The notes below the pieces were generated by a model. It saw only the letters and a list, made by a program, of their open reading frames with translations. It ran no database searches and was not told the origin of the DNA. Both the position numbers and the translations under genes were made by a program. Shown here one piece after another: positions 39,457-50,208 of a stretch of DNA of 64,000 nucleotides; position 1 is the stretch's first letter, and each line of letters begins with the position of its first letter. Source of the DNA: Luteimonas gilva. Its GTDB lineage: Bacteria > Pseudomonadota > Gammaproteobacteria > Xanthomonadales > Xanthomonadaceae. The stretch covers positions 744,001 through 808,000 of the forward strand of contig NZ_SZUA01000002.1 of the NCBI RefSeq assembly GCF_005239095.1, given 5' to 3'.

Positions 39457-39486
39457 CCCCGGCGCCGAAAGGCGCCGGGGTTTTTG
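39457..39486 (+). terminator. intrinsic terminator of the TonB receptor operon
   Basis: CCCCGGCGCC-GAAA-GGCGCCGGGG then TTTTTG, 27 bases after the receptor stop codon. It closes the receptor operon and separates it from recG. Confidence 0.9.
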
Positions 39487-39515
39487 TTTGCGCGCGATCC
39501 CGGCATGCTTGGCGC

Positions 39516-41621
39516 ATGCCCGTCACCCGTTCCGAAGCCGGCGCCGACCCCGCGCACTTGCCTTTGAGCCGACTGCCCGGCGTCGGCGAACGCATGGCCG
39601 AGAAGCTGGCCGCGCGCGGGATGCTGACGCTGCAGGACCTTTGGCTGCATTTGCCGCGCCGTTACGAGGACCGCACTTCGATCGTGCCGATCCGTGCGCT
39701 GCAACCCGGCCTCGCCGCGCAGGTGGAGGGCCGCGTCGAAGCGGTCGAGCGCGGCTTCCGTTATCGGCCGATGCTGCGGGTGGCGGTCGGCGACGATTCG
39801 CAGGCCACGCTGGTGCTGCGTTTCTTCCATTTCCGCGCCGCGCAGGCCGCGCAATTCAAGCCGGGCGCGCGGATCCGCTGCTACGGCACGCCGCGCGCGG
39901 GGCAGCACGGTTTGGAGATCGTGCATCCGAGCTACCGGTTGCTGGACGAGGAGGATGCCGGCCAGCTCGGCGAGCTACTGGACCCGGTCTATCCCGCCTT
40001 GGAAGGCATCGCACCCGGAACCGTGCGCCGATTGATTGGTTTGGCGCTGGATCGGCTGCCCGACGACGAAACCCTGGAATTGCTGCCGCTGGAATTGCGC
40101 GTCGGCCTGAACTTGCCTTCGCTGAAGCAGGCGCTGCTGACCGCGCACCGTCCGCCGCGCGATGCCGACTTAGCCGCGTTGTCGGCCGGCACGCATCCGG
40201 CGCAGCGGCGCTTGGCGCTGGAAGAATTGCTGGCCCACCATTTGAGCTTGCGCCGGCAGCGCATCGCCTTGCAGCGGCAGCGCGCCGCGCGCTTGGCTGA
40301 CGGCGGGGCGCTCGCGGACCGCTTGCGCGCGAATCTGCCGTTCGCGCTGACCGGCGCGCAGGAACGCGTGTTCGGCCAGATTCGCGCCGATCTCGCCAAG
40401 CCGGCGCCGATGCTGCGTTTGGTGCAGGGCGACGTGGGCAGCGGCAAAACGGTGGTCGCGGCGATGGCGGCGCTGCTGGCGATCGAAGCCGGCAAGCAGG
40501 CCGCGCTGATGGCGCCGACCGAACTGCTGGCCGAACAGCATCTGGCCAATTTGCGCGGCTGGCTGGAACCGCTGGGCGTGCGCGTCGCCTGGCTCGCGGG
40601 CAAGGTGACCGGCAAAGCGCGTGCCGGCGTGATGCGGGCCGTGGCCAGCGGCGAAGCGCAGATCGTGGTCGGCACGCACGCTTTGATGCAGGAAAACGTG
40701 GTCTTCCACGACTTGGCGCTGGCGATCGTCGACGAGCAGCACCGCTTCGGCGTGCATCAGCGCCTGGCGCTGCGCGACAAGGGCGCCGGCGGCAACGTGG
40801 TGCCGCATCAATTGGTGATGACCGCCACGCCGATTCCCCGAACGCTGGCGATGGCCGCTTACGCCGACCTGGACGTGTCCGCGATCGACGAACTGCCGCC
40901 GGGCCGCACGCCGGTGCAGACCGTGGTGTTGAGCGCCGAACGGCGTCCGGAATTGATCGAACGGATCCGCAATGCTTGCGCGGAAGGGCGCCAGGCCTAT
41001 TGGGTCTGCACTCTGATCGACGACAGCGACGAAGTCGTCGCGCAAGCGGCGCAGACCACGTACGAAAACCTGTCGGCTTCGCTGCCGGAATTGCGGGTCG
41101 GCTTGGTCCACGGCCGGATGAAGCCGGCCGACAAGCAAGCTACGATGCGCGCGTTCAAGGACGGCGCGATCGACTTGCTGGTGGCGACGACGGTGATCGA
41201 AGTCGGCGTCGACGTGCCGAACGCGTCGCTGATGATCGTCGAGAATGCCGAACGCCTGGGTCTGGCGCAACTGCACCAATTGCGCGGGCGGGTGGGGCGG
41301 GGCAGCGCGGCGTCCAGCTGCGTGCTGCTCTACCAGCCGCCGCTGTCGGCGATGGCGCGGCAGCGTTTGGAGACGATGCGCCAGACCAACGACGGTTTCG
41401 TCATCGCCGAAAAGGACTTGGAATTGCGCGGCCCGGGCGAACTGCTCGGCGTGCGCCAAACCGGTTTGGCGGCATTCCGCGTCGCCGACCTGGCGCGCGA
41501 CGCGGCGTTGCTGCCGCAGGCGCGCGAGATCGCCGATGCGTTGTTGGCCGGATCGCCGGACGCGGCCGATCGCATCGTGCAGCGATGGGTGGGCGGCGCG
41601 GCGCGGTATGCTTCGGCGTAG
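39516..41621 (+). CDS. recG: ATP-dependent DNA helicase RecG
   Basis: RecG remodels stalled forks and Holliday junctions. The 701-residue protein (E. coli 693) has the N-terminal wedge region (PLSRLPGVGERMAEKLAARG), Walker A GDVGSGKTVVA, the DEQH motif in IVDEQHRFG, TATPIPRTLAM (motif III) and LHQLRGRVGRG (motif VI). The ATG at 39516 is the family start; a longer open frame upstream is a shadow of the receptor gene. In related genomes it follows the spoT-ridA block more closely. Confidence 0.96.
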   Translation: MPVTRSEAGADPAHLPLSRLPGVGERMAEKLAARGMLTLQDLWLHLPRRYEDRTSIVPIRALQPGLAAQVEGRVEAVERGFRYRPMLRVAVGDDSQATLVLRFFHFRAAQAAQFKPGARIRCYGTPRAGQHGLEIVHPSYRLLDEEDAGQLGELLDPVYPALEGIAPGTVRRLIGLALDRLPDDETLELLPLELRVGLNLPSLKQALLTAHRPPRDADLAALSAGTHPAQRRLALEELLAHHLSLRRQRIALQRQRAARLADGGALADRLRANLPFALTGAQERVFGQIRADLAKPAPMLRLVQGDVGSGKTVVAAMAALLAIEAGKQAALMAPTELLAEQHLANLRGWLEPLGVRVAWLAGKVTGKARAGVMRAVASGEAQIVVGTHALMQENVVFHDLALAIVDEQHRFGVHQRLALRDKGAGGNVVPHQLVMTATPIPRTLAMAAYADLDVSAIDELPPGRTPVQTVVLSAERRPELIERIRNACAEGRQAYWVCTLIDDSDEVVAQAAQTTYENLSASLPELRVGLVHGRMKPADKQATMRAFKDGAIDLLVATTVIEVGVDVPNASLMIVENAERLGLAQLHQLRGRVGRGSAASSCVLLYQPPLSAMARQRLETMRQTNDGFVIAEKDLELRGPGELLGVRQTGLAAFRVADLARDAALLPQAREIADALLAGSPDAADRIVQRWVGGAARYASA

Positions 41622-41642
41622 TCGCGGCGGCTGGGCCGGCCA

Positions 41643-41918
41643 ATGAAGAAGTTACTCTTGCTGGCGGTATTGGCCTTCGCGGCATGGAAAGGATGCGCGT
41701 ATCTGGATCGCGGGTCCGCGACGGCGGCCTCGGTTTCCGCACCGCTGGACGCGACCCAATCGCCTGCACCCGCGCCCGTGTTCCGTTGCGACGGCAGGCA
41801 GCACTGCTCGCAGATGACGTCGCGCGCGGAAGCCGAATATTTCGTCCGTCATTGCCCCGATACGAAGATGGATGGCGACCACGACGGCGTCCCGTGCGAA
41901 AATGACAGCCGCTTCTGA
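41643..41918 (+). CDS. excalibur calcium-binding domain protein
   Basis: A 91-residue secreted or membrane-anchored protein. The N-terminal hydrophobic segment LLLLAVLAFAAWKGCA is followed by a linker and a C-terminal excalibur domain with the DxDxDGxxCE pattern (MDGDHDGVPCEND) and two further cysteines. Such domains bind calcium and are often at the cell envelope. It is between recG and a nucleoside hydrolase. Function unknown. Confidence 0.88.
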   Translation: MKKLLLLAVLAFAAWKGCAYLDRGSATAASVSAPLDATQSPAPAPVFRCDGRQHCSQMTSRAEAEYFVRHCPDTKMDGDHDGVPCENDSRF

Positions 41919-41927
41919 GTTCGACCC

Positions 41928-42869
41928 ATGACCGACAAAATCCCCCTCCTGATCGACACCGACCCCGGCGTCGACGACGCCCTCGCCCTGCTGATGGCGT
42001 TCAACGACGCCCGCCATGAAATCGTCGGCCTGACCGTCGCCGCGGGGAACGTCGGCTTGCAACACACCGTCCGCAACGCGCTGAAGCTGTGCGAAGTGGC
42101 TCGTCGCGACGACATTCCGGTGTTCGCGGGCACGCCGGCGCCGCTGCTGCATCCTTCGCCCGACGCCGGCTACGTGCATGGCCGCGACGGCTTCGGCGAT
42201 GTCGGTTACGAAGCGTCCAAGCGCCAGGCCGAAGCCGAGCATGCGGCGCTGGCGATCCTGCGCCTGTCGCGCGAACACGCCGGCCGGCTGCTGCTGGTGG
42301 CGTTGGGGCCGCTGACCAATCTGGCGCTGGCGCTGAAGCTAGATCCGACCTTGCCGCAGCGCGTCGCCCGGCTGGTGGTGATGGGCGGCGCCGTCACCGG
42401 CCACGGCAATATCACCCCGAGCGCCGAGTTCAACGTCTACTTCGACCCCGAAGCGGCGCATATCGTGTTCCAGGCATTTCCGCGTTTCGATCTGGCCGAT
42501 TGGGAGGCGGTGCTGGTGCACGGGCTGAAGCACGCCGATTTCGACGAATGGCTCACCGCCGATTCGCCGCGGGCCGCCTTCTACGATGCGATTTCGCGCC
42601 AAACCCGCGCCTGGTCGGCCGAGCGCCGCGGCGGCGAGCGCTGGCACTCGGCCGACGCCTTGGCCATGGCCTACGCCCTGCAGCCGGACGGGGCGACCCA
42701 GGTGCTGGAGCGGCCGGTGGCGGTCGAACTGGACGGACGCCTGACCCGCGGGACGACCGTGGTCGATTGGCTGCGCCAAGCCGGCGGGCCGGACAACGCC
42801 CGGATCCTGATGGCCTACGACGAAAAGCGCTTCCAAACCCTGATCCGGACGGCTTTGGCCGCCCGCTAA
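41928..42869 (+). CDS. nucleoside hydrolase
   Basis: A 313-residue inosine/uridine-preferring-type nucleoside hydrolase that cleaves the N-glycosidic bond. The calcium-binding [12 protein letters not shown] motif is at residues 10-21, and [11 protein letters not shown] and MGGAV follow with the C-terminal [11 protein letters not shown] (as [10 protein letters not shown], the catalytic His region). It is nine bases after the excalibur gene. The exact nucleoside cannot be decided. Confidence 0.93.
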   Translation: MTDKIPLLIDTDPGVDDALALLMAFNDARHEIVGLTVAAGNVGLQHTVRNALKLCEVARRDDIPVFAGTPAPLLHPSPDAGYVHGRDGFGDVGYEASKRQAEAEHAALAILRLSREHAGRLLLVALGPLTNLALALKLDPTLPQRVARLVVMGGAVTGHGNITPSAEFNVYFDPEAAHIVFQAFPRFDLADWEAVLVHGLKHADFDEWLTADSPRAAFYDAISRQTRAWSAERRGGERWHSADALAMAYALQPDGATQVLERPVAVELDGRLTRGTTVVDWLRQAGGPDNARILMAYDEKRFQTLIRTALAAR

Positions 42870-42952
42870 GGCCGGGAACGCCGGCGTTTGCGCCGGGGGA
42901 GGGTGTCGGTCTACAATATCCGACTCTTTCCCGCATACAGTTGGTGCCCGCC

Positions 42953-43195
42953 ATGAAAGACGGCGTACATCCCGATTACCGCGCTGTCGTCTTCCAGGAC
43001 GTCACCTCGGACTTCAAGTTCCTGACCCGTTCCACCCTCGGCAGCAAAGAGACGGTGAAGTGGGAGGACGGCAACGAGTACCCGCTGATCAAGATCGAAA
43101 TCTCGTCGGCCTCGCATCCGTTCTACACCGGCCAGCACAAGGTGATGGACACCAGCGGCCGCATCGACAAGTTCAAGCGCCGCTACACCAAGTAA
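42953..43195 (+). CDS. rpmE2: 50S ribosomal protein L31 type B
   Basis: The zinc-free paralogue of L31. The 80-residue protein starts [20 protein letters not shown], has no CxxC pair and ends in the basic FKRRYTK. Type B L31 often replaces the zinc-containing protein under zinc limitation. I saw no clear Zur box in the 83-base gap upstream, but the gap is short. Confidence 0.95.
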   Translation: MKDGVHPDYRAVVFQDVTSDFKFLTRSTLGSKETVKWEDGNEYPLIKIEISSASHPFYTGQHKVMDTSGRIDKFKRRYTK

Positions 43196-43260
43196 GCGCT
43201 CGGGCCTCCGGCTCGCCGCAACGGCCGCCTATGGGCGGCCGTTCGCGTTTATGGCTTGGC

Positions 43261-43323
43261 TTTTGTGGGAGGGGCTTTAGCCCCGACAGATGCTTGTCGG
43301 GGCTAAAGCCCTTCCCACAAAGG
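43261..43323. repeat. paired TGTGGGAG-type REP element, short spacer
   Basis: TTTTGTGGGAGGGGCTTTAG (43261-43280) and its inverse CTAAAGCCCTTCCCACAAAG to 43323. Only six bases separate the arms, whereas other copies have about 30. The rest of the gap before gltA (43324-43469) carries a GATAAT-like -10 near 43379 but no convincing -35. Confidence 0.88.
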
Positions 43324-43469
43324 CGAAAGGACGTCGCCATAGGACTTTGGTTTAGAGCCCGGCATCGAGCGGCTATGCGATAATGCTGCATCGCGGCAAG
43401 GCCGCGGTTCCGTCCCTTGCCGATGGCGCCCCCTCACGGAGGCGGCGCCGGCCTTACGAGGAGCCTCTC

Positions 43470-44759
43470 GTGTCCGATCTGGATAAAGTCACCCTGACCG
43501 CCGGCGCCAAGTCGGTCGATCTGCCGGTGCTCAAGCCCACCCTGGGCAACGACTGCATCGATATCGCCAAACTGCCGAAAGAAACCGGCTGCTTCACCTA
43601 CGATCCCGGCTTCACCGCCACCGCCGCGTGCAAGTCGGCCATCACTTATATCGACGGCGACAACGGCGTGCTGCTGTATCGCGGCTACCCGATCGAACAA
43701 CTGGCCAAGCAGTCGAGCTTCCTCGAAGTCGCCTACCTGCTGATGAACGGCGAGCTGCCGAACAAAGCGCAGTTCGACAAATTCGACCACGAAGTCGCGC
43801 ATCACACGATGATGCACGAGGCCTTCAAGAACTTCCTCGGCGGCTTCCGCCACGACGCGCATCCGATGGCGATGCTGGTGGGCATGGTCGGTTCGATGGC
43901 CAGCTTCTACCACAACACCTTGGACTTGGAAGATCCGGAACAGCGCCGCTTGGCCGCGATCCGTCTGATCGCCAAAGTGCCGACCATCGCCGCCGCGTGC
44001 TACCGCTATTCGATCGGCTGGCCGGTGCGCTTCCCGCGCAACAACCTGGAATACGTCGACCGCTTCCTGCACATGATGTTCGAAGTGCCGAGCGAGCCGC
44101 TGGAATTGCCGCCGGTCGCGGCCAAGGCGCTCGACTTGCTGTTCATCCTGCATGCCGACCACGAGCAGAACGCGTCGACCTCGACCGTGCGCCTGGTCGG
44201 TTCCACCGGCGCCAATCCCTATGCCTGCGTCGCCGCCGGCGTGGCGGCGCTCTGGGGTCCGGCCCACGGCGGCGCCAACGAGGCCGTGCTGAAGATGCTG
44301 GCCGAGATCGGCGACGCCAAGAACGTGCAGTCGGCGGTGGACAAGGCCAAGGACAAGGAATCGGGCTTCCGCCTGATGGGCTTCGGCCACCGCGTCTACA
44401 AGAACTTCGATCCGCGTGCCAAGATCATCCGCGAGATGACCTACCAGGTGCTCAACGACCTGGGCGTCAACGATCCGCTGCTCGATGTGGCGATCAAGCT
44501 GGAAGAGGCGGCGCTGAAGGACGATTACTTCGTCCAGCGCAAGCTCTATCCGAACGTCGATTTCTACAGCGGCATCATCTACAAGGCGCTGAAGATCCCG
44601 ACCGAGATGTTCACCGTGATGTTCGCCATCGCCCGCACCGCGGGTTGGGTGGCGCACTGGCTGGAGCAGCAGGAAGATCCGGACGCCAAGATCGGCCGTC
44701 CGCGCCAGATCTATACCGGCTACGACAAGCGCGATTACGCCGATATCGGCAAGCGCTGA
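43470..44759 (+). CDS. gltA: citrate synthase
   Basis: Condenses oxaloacetate and acetyl-CoA in the TCA cycle. The 429-residue length fits the hexameric type (E. coli 427). Catalytic His residues are in [10 protein letters not shown] and [14 protein letters not shown], and Asp in [17 protein letters not shown]. It starts at GTG 43470, preceded by a GAGGAGCC ribosome site. A strong terminator follows. Confidence 0.97.
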   Translation: MSDLDKVTLTAGAKSVDLPVLKPTLGNDCIDIAKLPKETGCFTYDPGFTATAACKSAITYIDGDNGVLLYRGYPIEQLAKQSSFLEVAYLLMNGELPNKAQFDKFDHEVAHHTMMHEAFKNFLGGFRHDAHPMAMLVGMVGSMASFYHNTLDLEDPEQRRLAAIRLIAKVPTIAAACYRYSIGWPVRFPRNNLEYVDRFLHMMFEVPSEPLELPPVAAKALDLLFILHADHEQNASTSTVRLVGSTGANPYACVAAGVAALWGPAHGGANEAVLKMLAEIGDAKNVQSAVDKAKDKESGFRLMGFGHRVYKNFDPRAKIIREMTYQVLNDLGVNDPLLDVAIKLEEAALKDDYFVQRKLYPNVDFYSGIIYKALKIPTEMFTVMFAIARTAGWVAHWLEQQEDPDAKIGRPRQIYTGYDKRDYADIGKR

Positions 44760-44778
44760 GCCTTCCAAGCGCGCAAAT

Positions 44779-44815
44779 AAAGAACGCCCCGCATCGCGGG
44801 GCGTTCTTTGTTTTT
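44779..44815 (+). terminator. intrinsic terminator of gltA
   Basis: AAAGAACGCCCCGC-AT-CGCGGGGCGTTCTTTG followed by TTTTT, about 20 bases after the gltA stop. Confidence 0.9.
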
Positions 44816-44902
44816 GTGGGAGCGGCTTCAGCCGCGAGCTCTTTTCATAAGATCGCTGCGATTTGCGGGCAAGAGCTCGCGGCTGAGGCCGCTCCCACAA
44901 AA
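44811..44902. repeat. paired TGTGGGAG-type REP element
   Basis: Inverse arms beginning TTTTTGTGGGAGCGGC (44811) and ending with its complement (44902), spacer containing AGATCGCTGCG. It overlaps the T-tract of the gltA terminator. Confidence 0.9.
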
Positions 44903-44904
44903 GC

Positions 44905-45552
44905 TCAGGGACCCGCTTCGTAACCGGCGATCTCGTCTTCGGCCAGCATCTGCCGCAACTGCGACGCCGAAGCCCGTTTCATCGGCTTCTCGTCCACGCT
45001 CGCCAGCGGCGCCTGGCGCAGCACGTCGGCGGGCAGCACGGTCACGTCGAAGGTGAGTTCTTCGGCGCTGAACAGCCACACCGGAAACACGTCGCCGCGC
45101 TCGCGGTCCAGGCGCACGTGGCGGGTGCGCGATTCGGCGGGGATGCGGTGCTCCTCCAGGAAACGGGGCACCGCATCGGCGTCGTCGGTGTACAGCTGCA
45201 GCATCACCGGCGAATTCGGATCGGCGGTGCCGTCCAGCACCGGGCCCACTAGGCGCGCATCGAAATCGGCGAAGAATTCGAGCGCGCGCAGGGCCGCCTC
45301 GCGGCGCGTGCGCAGGCCGGCGGTCAAGCTGTCGCCGAGGAACAGGCGCTGGTATTCGCGCAGCGCGTCTTCGATCTCGCGGTTGCGCGGCAGCGAAGCG
45401 TCGTCGTGGATGCCGAGCCGGTGCGCAGCCTTGAGCTTGGCTTGATGGAAATCGCGGATGCCGCCCTCGGCCATCAATCGCGCGGCTTCGTGGGCGAGCC
45501 GGCGGCGGCGTTCTCGGGTCCGCGTCTCGGCGTGCTGACGGGCGTGGTGCAT
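44905..45552 (-). CDS. conserved hypothetical protein
   Basis: A 215-residue soluble protein with no signal peptide. The first half is Arg/Glu-rich helix (RERRRRLAHEAARLMAEGG, REIEDALREYQRLF), then an alpha/beta region, LVGPVLDGTADPNSPVMLQL, that resembles a nucleotidyltransferase-like core, although I see no GSxxxD motif. I recognise no characterised family; similar proteins occur in Xanthomonas under misleading ligase names. The ATG at 45552 follows the longest conserved run; a further 17 codons are open upstream. Confidence 0.72.
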   Translation of the reverse strand: MHHARQHAETRTRERRRRLAHEAARLMAEGGIRDFHQAKLKAAHRLGIHDDASLPRNREIEDALREYQRLFLGDSLTAGLRTRREAALRALEFFADFDARLVGPVLDGTADPNSPVMLQLYTDDADAVPRFLEEHRIPAESRTRHVRLDRERGDVFPVWLFSAEELTFDVTVLPADVLRQAPLASVDEKPMKRASASQLRQMLAEDEIAGYEAGP

Positions 45553-45642
45553 CTCGCGCTCCCGGTCGAAGCCTGGGCCGACTGTAACCGATTTGCGCGT
45601 CACGTCAACGTCACGGCAGGCGGTGGTTCGGGTGCCTGCCTG

Positions 45643-45734
45643 TATTTGTGGGAGCGGCTTTAGCCGCGAGCTCTTGCCTACAGGTCGCAGCGTCGTGAGG
45701 AAAGGAGCTCGCGGCTAAAGCCGCTCCTACAAAA
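45643..45734. repeat. paired TGTGGGAG-type REP element
   Basis: Inverse arms from 45643 (ATTTGTGGGAGCGGCTTTAG) and ending at 45734 (CTCCTACAAAAG in the last arm, a GTAGGAG variant). The spacer has AGGTCGCAGCG. It lies upstream of the hypothetical gene and downstream of mrcA. Confidence 0.88.
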
Positions 45735-45766
45735 GCCCGCGCCACGAAGGAGCGCGGGAGCGTGCT

Positions 45767-48244
45767 TCAGAAGATATCGAAGGCGGCCTCGTCCGGCGCC
45801 TGCTCGGTGTCGTAGTTGGTGTAGGTCTCCATCCGCTCCAGATCTTCGACCTTCACGTACTCGACGATGCCGCCGCTGCCTTCCGGCAACAGCGTGCCGT
45901 TGGCGCCGACCGATACTTTGATCATGCCGTCGGGCGGATCGTTGCGGGCGATCGGCACGTCCTTCAGCGCCACCCGCATGTAGTCGATCCAGATCGGCAG
46001 CGCGGCCTTGCCGCCGTACTCGCGGTAGCCCAGCGATTGGAAGTTGTCGCGCCCGACCCAGACCGTGGTGACCAGGTTGCCGCCGAAGCCGGAGAACCAG
46101 GCGTCTCGGTGGTCGTTGGTGGAACCGGTCTTGCCGCCGACGTCTTCGCGGCCCAGCACCTTGGCCGCGGTGCCCGTGCCGCGTTGGACCACGTCGCGCA
46201 TCATCGACACCAACTGGTAGGCGACGCGTTCGTCGATCGCGCGCGGCGCGAGCACGGCGTCCGGGTCGGCGACGGCGATCGCCTTCGGATCGGCTTCCTT
46301 CGGCTCCTTGCCGGGCTTGCCGGCCGGCGCCGGCGCGGCGGGCTTGCTCGCAGTCGGACCCAGGTCGAAACCGTCGACGATGTTCGAAGCCGCGCGCTCC
46401 TGGCCCGCGCGCTGGCCGCAACCGCGGCAGGCGGTCGGCGGCTTCTCCTTGAAGATCACGTTGCCGGAGCGGTCCTTCACCTCATCGATGAACCAGGTTT
46501 TCACCTGGAAGCCGCCGTTGGCGAACACGGCGTACCCGCGCGCCACGTCCAGCGGCGCCAGCGAGGCGGTGCCGAGCGACATCGATAGGTTGGGCGGCAA
46601 TTGCGCTTCGTCGAAACCGAAATGGCTGATATAGCGGCGCGCGTAGTCGACGCCGATCGCGTCGAGCAGGCGCACCGAGACCAGGTTGCGCGATTGCACC
46701 AGCGCCTCGCGCAGGCGCATCGGGCCGGCGAAGTTGCCGCTGTCGTTCTGCGGACGCCACATGTGGCCGCGGCGGTCGCGGAACACGACCGGGGCGTCGA
46801 GCACGATCGACGCCGGATTGAAGCCGCGCTCGAACGCGGCCGCGTACAGGAACGGCTTGAAGCTGGAACCGGGTTGGCGCCGCGCCTGGGTGGCGCGGTT
46901 GAACTTGTTGCCGGCGAAGCTCAGGCCGCCGATCAACGCGCGCAGCGCGCCGGTTTCCGGCTCCAGCGACACGAGCGTGGCTTGCGCGCGCGGCAGCTGA
47001 TCGATCAACCACTCGCCTTCCTTCTCGCCGCGGCGGATGCGCGCCAGATCGCCGCGCTTGTACAGCGAAGCCGGGCTCTTGCCGGGCCAGCGCGCGCCGG
47101 CGGAGGCGGGCAGGACCACTTCGCTGGCATCGGCGAGCACGAGGGTCGCGCTGCCGTCGGCGCCGGTGCTGGCGACGATCGCCGGCACCAGCCCGGCCTG
47201 CGCCGGGATCGCGCGCAGCCGCGCCGCGATCGCCGCCGCGTCTTCGTCGGCGGCCAGGTCGAAATGCTGTTCGATCTTGTTCCAGCCGTGACGGTGGTCG
47301 TAGACGCGCAGGCCCTGCCGCACCGCGATGTCGGCGGCGGCCTGCATGGTCGGATCGATGGTGGTGGTGACGTGATAGCCCTTGGTCAGCACGTCGCCGC
47401 CGAAACGGGCGATCATCTCCTGCCGCACCATTTCAGCCACGTACGGCGCGTACACCTCGACCGGGCGTTCGTGCGGCGTGGCGTGCATCGGCTGCGACTT
47501 CGCCCGCGCGGCGGAGGCCGCATCGACGAACTTCAGTTCGACCATGCGATCGAGGATGTAGTCGCGGCGGATGCGGTTGCGTTCCGGATTGCTGATCGGA
47601 TTGCCGCTGGACGGGAACTTGGGCACGCCGGCGAGCGTGGCGATCTCGTCCAAGCTCAGCTGCTGCAGCGATTTGCCGTAGTAGTACTCCGCGGCCGCGC
47701 CGATGCCGTAGGTGCGGTTGCCGAAGAAGCTCTTGTTGAGGTACAGCTCGAAGATCTCGTCCTTGGTCAGCTCGCGCTCCATCTTCATCGCCAGCAGCAT
47801 CTCGGCGAGCTTGCGCGTATAGCTGTATTCGGAACTGAGGAAGAACTGGCGCGCGACCTGCTGGGTGATGGTCGAACCGCCCGGCACGCGCTTGTCGTCG
47901 GTGGTGGCCAGCAGCCAGATCGCGCGCCCCACGCCTTTGTAGTCCACGCCGTGGTGCTGGTAGAAGCGCGCGTCCTCGATCGCGATGAAGGCTTGCTTCA
48001 CCTGGTCCGGAACTTGCGAAATCTTCACCGGGTAGCGGCGGCTTTCGCCGAACAGCGCCATCAGGCGGCCGTCGCGCGCGTACACGTACAAGGGTTCCTG
48101 CAATTCGACGTTGCGCAGGGTCTGCGCATCCGGCAGCTTGGAAGAGACCACGTAATACAAGGTGCCCACGGCCAATAGGCCGAGCACCACCAGGCCGGCG
48201 GAGGCGATCAGTCCCCAGCGCAGCAAACGTCGAAAACGGGACAT
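45767..48244 (-). CDS. mrcA: penicillin-binding protein 1A
   Basis: A bifunctional transglycosylase/transpeptidase for peptidoglycan. The 825-residue protein has one N-terminal membrane segment (about residues 10-34), a GT51 domain with catalytic Glu90 in [14 protein letters not shown], and a transpeptidase domain with [10 protein letters not shown] (SxxK), SRN (SxN) and GGKTGST (KTG). A Pro/Lys-rich insert ([20 protein letters not shown]) lies before the KTG region. It is divergent from pilMNOPQ, a conserved gammaproteobacterial arrangement. Confidence 0.96.
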   Translation of the reverse strand: MSRFRRLLRWGLIASAGLVVLGLLAVGTLYYVVSSKLPDAQTLRNVELQEPLYVYARDGRLMALFGESRRYPVKISQVPDQVKQAFIAIEDARFYQHHGVDYKGVGRAIWLLATTDDKRVPGGSTITQQVARQFFLSSEYSYTRKLAEMLLAMKMERELTKDEIFELYLNKSFFGNRTYGIGAAAEYYYGKSLQQLSLDEIATLAGVPKFPSSGNPISNPERNRIRRDYILDRMVELKFVDAASAARAKSQPMHATPHERPVEVYAPYVAEMVRQEMIARFGGDVLTKGYHVTTTIDPTMQAAADIAVRQGLRVYDHRHGWNKIEQHFDLAADEDAAAIAARLRAIPAQAGLVPAIVASTGADGSATLVLADASEVVLPASAGARWPGKSPASLYKRGDLARIRRGEKEGEWLIDQLPRAQATLVSLEPETGALRALIGGLSFAGNKFNRATQARRQPGSSFKPFLYAAAFERGFNPASIVLDAPVVFRDRRGHMWRPQNDSGNFAGPMRLREALVQSRNLVSVRLLDAIGVDYARRYISHFGFDEAQLPPNLSMSLGTASLAPLDVARGYAVFANGGFQVKTWFIDEVKDRSGNVIFKEKPPTACRGCGQRAGQERAASNIVDGFDLGPTASKPAAPAPAGKPGKEPKEADPKAIAVADPDAVLAPRAIDERVAYQLVSMMRDVVQRGTGTAAKVLGREDVGGKTGSTNDHRDAWFSGFGGNLVTTVWVGRDNFQSLGYREYGGKAALPIWIDYMRVALKDVPIARNDPPDGMIKVSVGANGTLLPEGSGGIVEYVKVEDLERMETYTNYDTEQAPDEAAFDIF

Positions 48245-48389
48245 GGAGCGGGCGGCTTCCGATTGCGGATGTCGTGGGGGCGGAGTATAGATGACCCGGG
48301 GGCCGGTTCCGCCTGACCTTAAACGGCGCTACCGGACGTTGAATGGGCGATAACGGTCACAGCTCGGCCATTCGGGGGCCCTGGGGGGA

Positions 48390-48418
48390 TTGCCAGGCTG
48401 TGAAAAGTCCGTTATTTA
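48390..48418 (+). promoter_or_regulatory. predicted sigma70 promoter of pilMNOPQ
   Basis: TTGCCA (48390-48395), 17 bases, then TATTTA (48413-48418), about 50 bases before the pilM start. The divergent mrcA promoter must lie in the remaining gap, where I see no clear match. Confidence 0.5.
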
Positions 48419-48445
48419 ATGTGCCCACGCAGTTTGTGTGCGTAA

Positions 48446-49527
<1,082 letters not shown>

Positions 49528-49528
<1 letters not shown>

Positions 49529-50208
49529 TGTCCAGGATCAATCTGCTCCCCTGGCGCGCCGAGCGGCGCAAGCAGCGCCAGCAGGAGTTCTACGTGATGC
49601 TGGGCATGTCGGCCCTCATCGCCGCGCTGCTCTCGTTCTTCATCATCGGCTACTACAACGCGCAGATCAGCGGCCAGAACGACCGCAACGCCTTCTTGCA
49701 GGGCGAGATCGCCAAGGTCCAGAAGCAGATCGACGAGATCAAGCTGCTGGACGAGAAGAAGGGCCGTTTGCTGGCGCGCAAGAAAGTCATCGAAGAGCTG
49801 CAGGTCAACCGTTATCAGATGGTGCACCTGTTCGACTCGCTGGTGCGCACGATCCCCGACGGCGTGGTGCTGACCGGCATCAAGCAGGAAGGCGAGCAAC
49901 TGACCTTGGAAGGCCGGTCGCAGTCCAACGCGCGCGTGGCCACTTACATGCGCAATCTGGAAAGCTCCGGGTGGATGACCAATCCCGAGGTCAACGTCAT
50001 CGAGGCCAAGGACGCGGATAAGGCGTTGGTCATTCCCTCGTCGAACAACGTGGTCCTGCCTTACGCGTTCACGCTGCAGGTGAAGCTGGCCAATCCGAAC
50101 GCGCCGAAGGAAGGCGATGTGGCGGCTCCGGGCGCCGCGCCTGCGCCGGCCGCACCGGCAGCGCCCGCCACGCCGCCTGCCAACGCCACGGGGGGAGCGG
50201 CGTCATGA
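49528..50208 (+). CDS. pilN: type IV pilus assembly protein PilN
   Basis: Bitopic inner-membrane protein. The 226-residue chain opens with SRINLLPWRAERRKQRQQ, which is the PilM-binding INLLPWR motif, then one membrane helix (ALIAALLSFFIIGYY), a coiled coil and a ferredoxin-like periplasmic domain. The C-terminus is Pro/Ala-rich. It overlaps pilM by one base and pilO by ATGA. Confidence 0.95.

Noticed and set aside
37077-41621. A 1514-residue open frame spanning the TonB receptor and recG
   Set aside because: Its first half is a shifted-frame shadow of the receptor, and only the part from 39516 on (recG) matches a known protein. The receptor frame has a clear signal peptide and stop.
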